From NCBI GenBank assembly GCA_937871985.1, contig CALMPB010000444.1:1-7802 (forward strand): a stretch of 7,802 nt of DNA, written 5' to 3'. Of this stretch, positions 6,881 to 7,802 are shown in pieces (position 1 is the first letter of the stretch; each line of letters opens with the position of its first letter). The position numbers and the translations under genes are program-made. The DNA comes from an uncultured Burkholderiaceae bacterium. Lineage in GTDB: Bacteria > Pseudomonadota > Gammaproteobacteria > Burkholderiales > Burkholderiaceae. The notes below the pieces were generated by a model that saw only the letters and a list, made by a program, of their open reading frames with translations, ran no database searches and was not told the origin of the DNA.

Positions 6881-7758
6881 GTCGGCGCGCCTGATCGCAT
6901 ACTGCGCGGCCAAATGCCGTACCGGCCCGCAGCGAGAACCTCATTAGGATCGAGCGCATCCTTGATGCGTTCGTGAAATCGCAACAGCGCGTGATCGCTG
7001 AAATTATATTGCTTCATAACCTGGTCTTGGAAAGCCGGGTGCGCGCGATATTCGAGCCAGCCGTTCTCGGCGCCGATGTCGATCATGCGGGACATCGTGT
7101 CGCGCGACTTCCGGTTTGCTTCGGGATCCTCGCTGATCAGGAAGGGTAGGATCATCAGATAGGTTCGTGGCACGAAGGCGAGGGGAAGCGGCGCGTTAGA
7201 GCCGAGATAGATACCAGCTTCGAGGGCAGCGCGCAGAAACACATTTTGCGCTTTGATCACGGCTTCGCCGTCGCGAGGTAGTACAGGTGACAGCCACATG
7301 TGCCCGTGGCTTGGATTTGGCATCAGCGGCGAGCGGGCGCCCAGCATGAATGCCTCGAGACTCGGTATCCCGAACGTCGCTCGCCGCTCCTGTTCCATGG
7401 GGAATGGCAATTGCTCGATTTGCGTGTCGCTCAACGGAAAGCTGAACCGCTTGATATCCGAGAAGGTCACGCCGGGGATGGATCTCAACTGCTCCATTGT
7501 CCATTCCCACTGCGCTTCCACGACTTTCGCAGGACCCGCGAACTGCAATCGGCAGGTCCAGAAAGGGCGGCCGCGGGCATAACTCGTCAGATCAGCCGCG
7601 TTCGCTCCACCCGGCTTCGCGATGAGGGCTTGCAAAGCAGGGTCAGGCGCGGAGGCGACCCCTCCCGTGACCGGGCTGGAGATGAACGGCAGACCGTTCA
7701 TCGTGCCGGAATTTTCGAGTGTATTGATAATTTCGGTCAGCGGGATGATTGTCCGTCG
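6877..7758 (-). pseudogene. C-terminal half of a VAO/4-cresol dehydrogenase-type flavoprotein, 5'-truncated
   Basis: This frame encodes the C-terminal part of a vanillyl-alcohol oxidase/PchF/eugenol hydroxylase-type FAD enzyme. From the Met at 7701 there are 274 residues, and the family-like sequence IIPLTEIINTLENSGT continues upstream of that Met to about 7749. Signature stretches are YARGRPFWTCRL (41-52), GHMWLSPVLP (133-142), GWLEYRAHPAF (214-224, with the YR pair matching VAO catalytic Tyr503-Arg504) and DPNEVLAAGRYGIWP (251-265). Whole enzymes are about 510-560 residues; the N-terminal FAD-binding (PCMH-type) domain is absent. A TGA at 7759-7761 closes the frame, and none of the three minus-strand frames up to 7802 reads like the expected preceding family sequence. 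It may be a pseudogene caused by insertion or rearrangement, a sequencing frameshift, or a short protein starting at 7701. Its stop overlaps the PchC-like gene start. The flavin-linking residue is uncertain; Tyr181 in PRTYL is a candidate. Confidence 0.75.
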
Positions 7759-7802
7759 TCAGAACATTCGGCACAACTCGCGGCGTAGATTAGCGGAGTG
7801 CG
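7759..7802. other. Right edge: in-frame stop and unassigned sequence upstream of the flavoprotein fragment
   Basis: On the minus strand this stretch reads into a TGA in the flavoprotein frame (7759-7761). The other minus-strand frames give only short peptides with no resemblance to the flavoprotein family. The plus-strand segment around 7757-7771 (CGTCAGAACATTCGG) vaguely recalls transposon terminal repeats, but no second copy is present in the window to test that. Nothing firm can be assigned. Confidence 0.3.

Noticed and set aside
6881..6913. Earlier ATG for the PchC-like cytochrome at 6913
   Set aside because: The 11 extra residues spoil the signal-peptide N-region, and the ATGA overlap at 6880 is the operon's repeated pattern.
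7742..7802. Possible Tn3-like or other IS terminal inverted repeat (TCAGAAC..TTCGG on the + strand)
   Set aside because: The resemblance is short and partial, and there is no matching repeat or transposase in the window to support it.

Overview
The window looks like a piece of a conjugative element or plasmid from an alphaproteobacterium, most probably a sphingomonad. That is my inference from the GC-rich coding style, the type of relaxase and coupling protein, and the catabolic gene set; no rRNA or other marker gene is present to prove it. It contains seven protein-coding genes in two blocks that point toward each other.

Left block (+ strand, 1-3469): the helicase half of a conjugative relaxase (TraA/TraI/TrwC type, 5' end missing), followed with a one-base TGATG overlap by a complete TraD/TrwB-like type IV coupling protein. 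Together these would process plasmid DNA and feed it to a type IV secretion channel. The relaxase nuclease domain, oriT and the mating-pore genes are not in the window.

Middle (3470-3827): about 360 bases of lower-GC DNA between convergent genes. I see no gene, RNA or convincing terminator in it.

Right block (- strand, 7758 down to 3828): a tightly packed catabolic operon. In transcription order it holds the C-terminal half of a VAO/4-cresol dehydrogenase-type flavoprotein, a PchC-like cytochrome c, a second and different cytochrome c, a class A FAD monooxygenase, and an alpha/beta hydrolase. Three of the four junctions are ATGA overlaps and the fourth gap is 25 bases with a strong Shine-Dalgarno. 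The set suggests oxidation of a para-substituted phenol: benzylic oxidation by the flavoprotein with electrons leaving through cytochrome c, then oxygenation by the monooxygenase and hydrolysis by the hydrolase. The actual substrate cannot be read from the sequence.

The flavoprotein gene is incomplete. An in-frame TGA (7759-7761) lies just upstream of the first recognisable family sequence, so the FAD-binding half is absent here and the gene may be broken by an insertion or rearrangement just beyond the right edge. The left edge of the relaxase also starts with a short lower-GC stretch that does not look like the rest of the gene. Both ends of the window may therefore be near rearrangement or assembly boundaries. 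I see no CRISPR array, tRNA, rRNA or intact insertion sequence.
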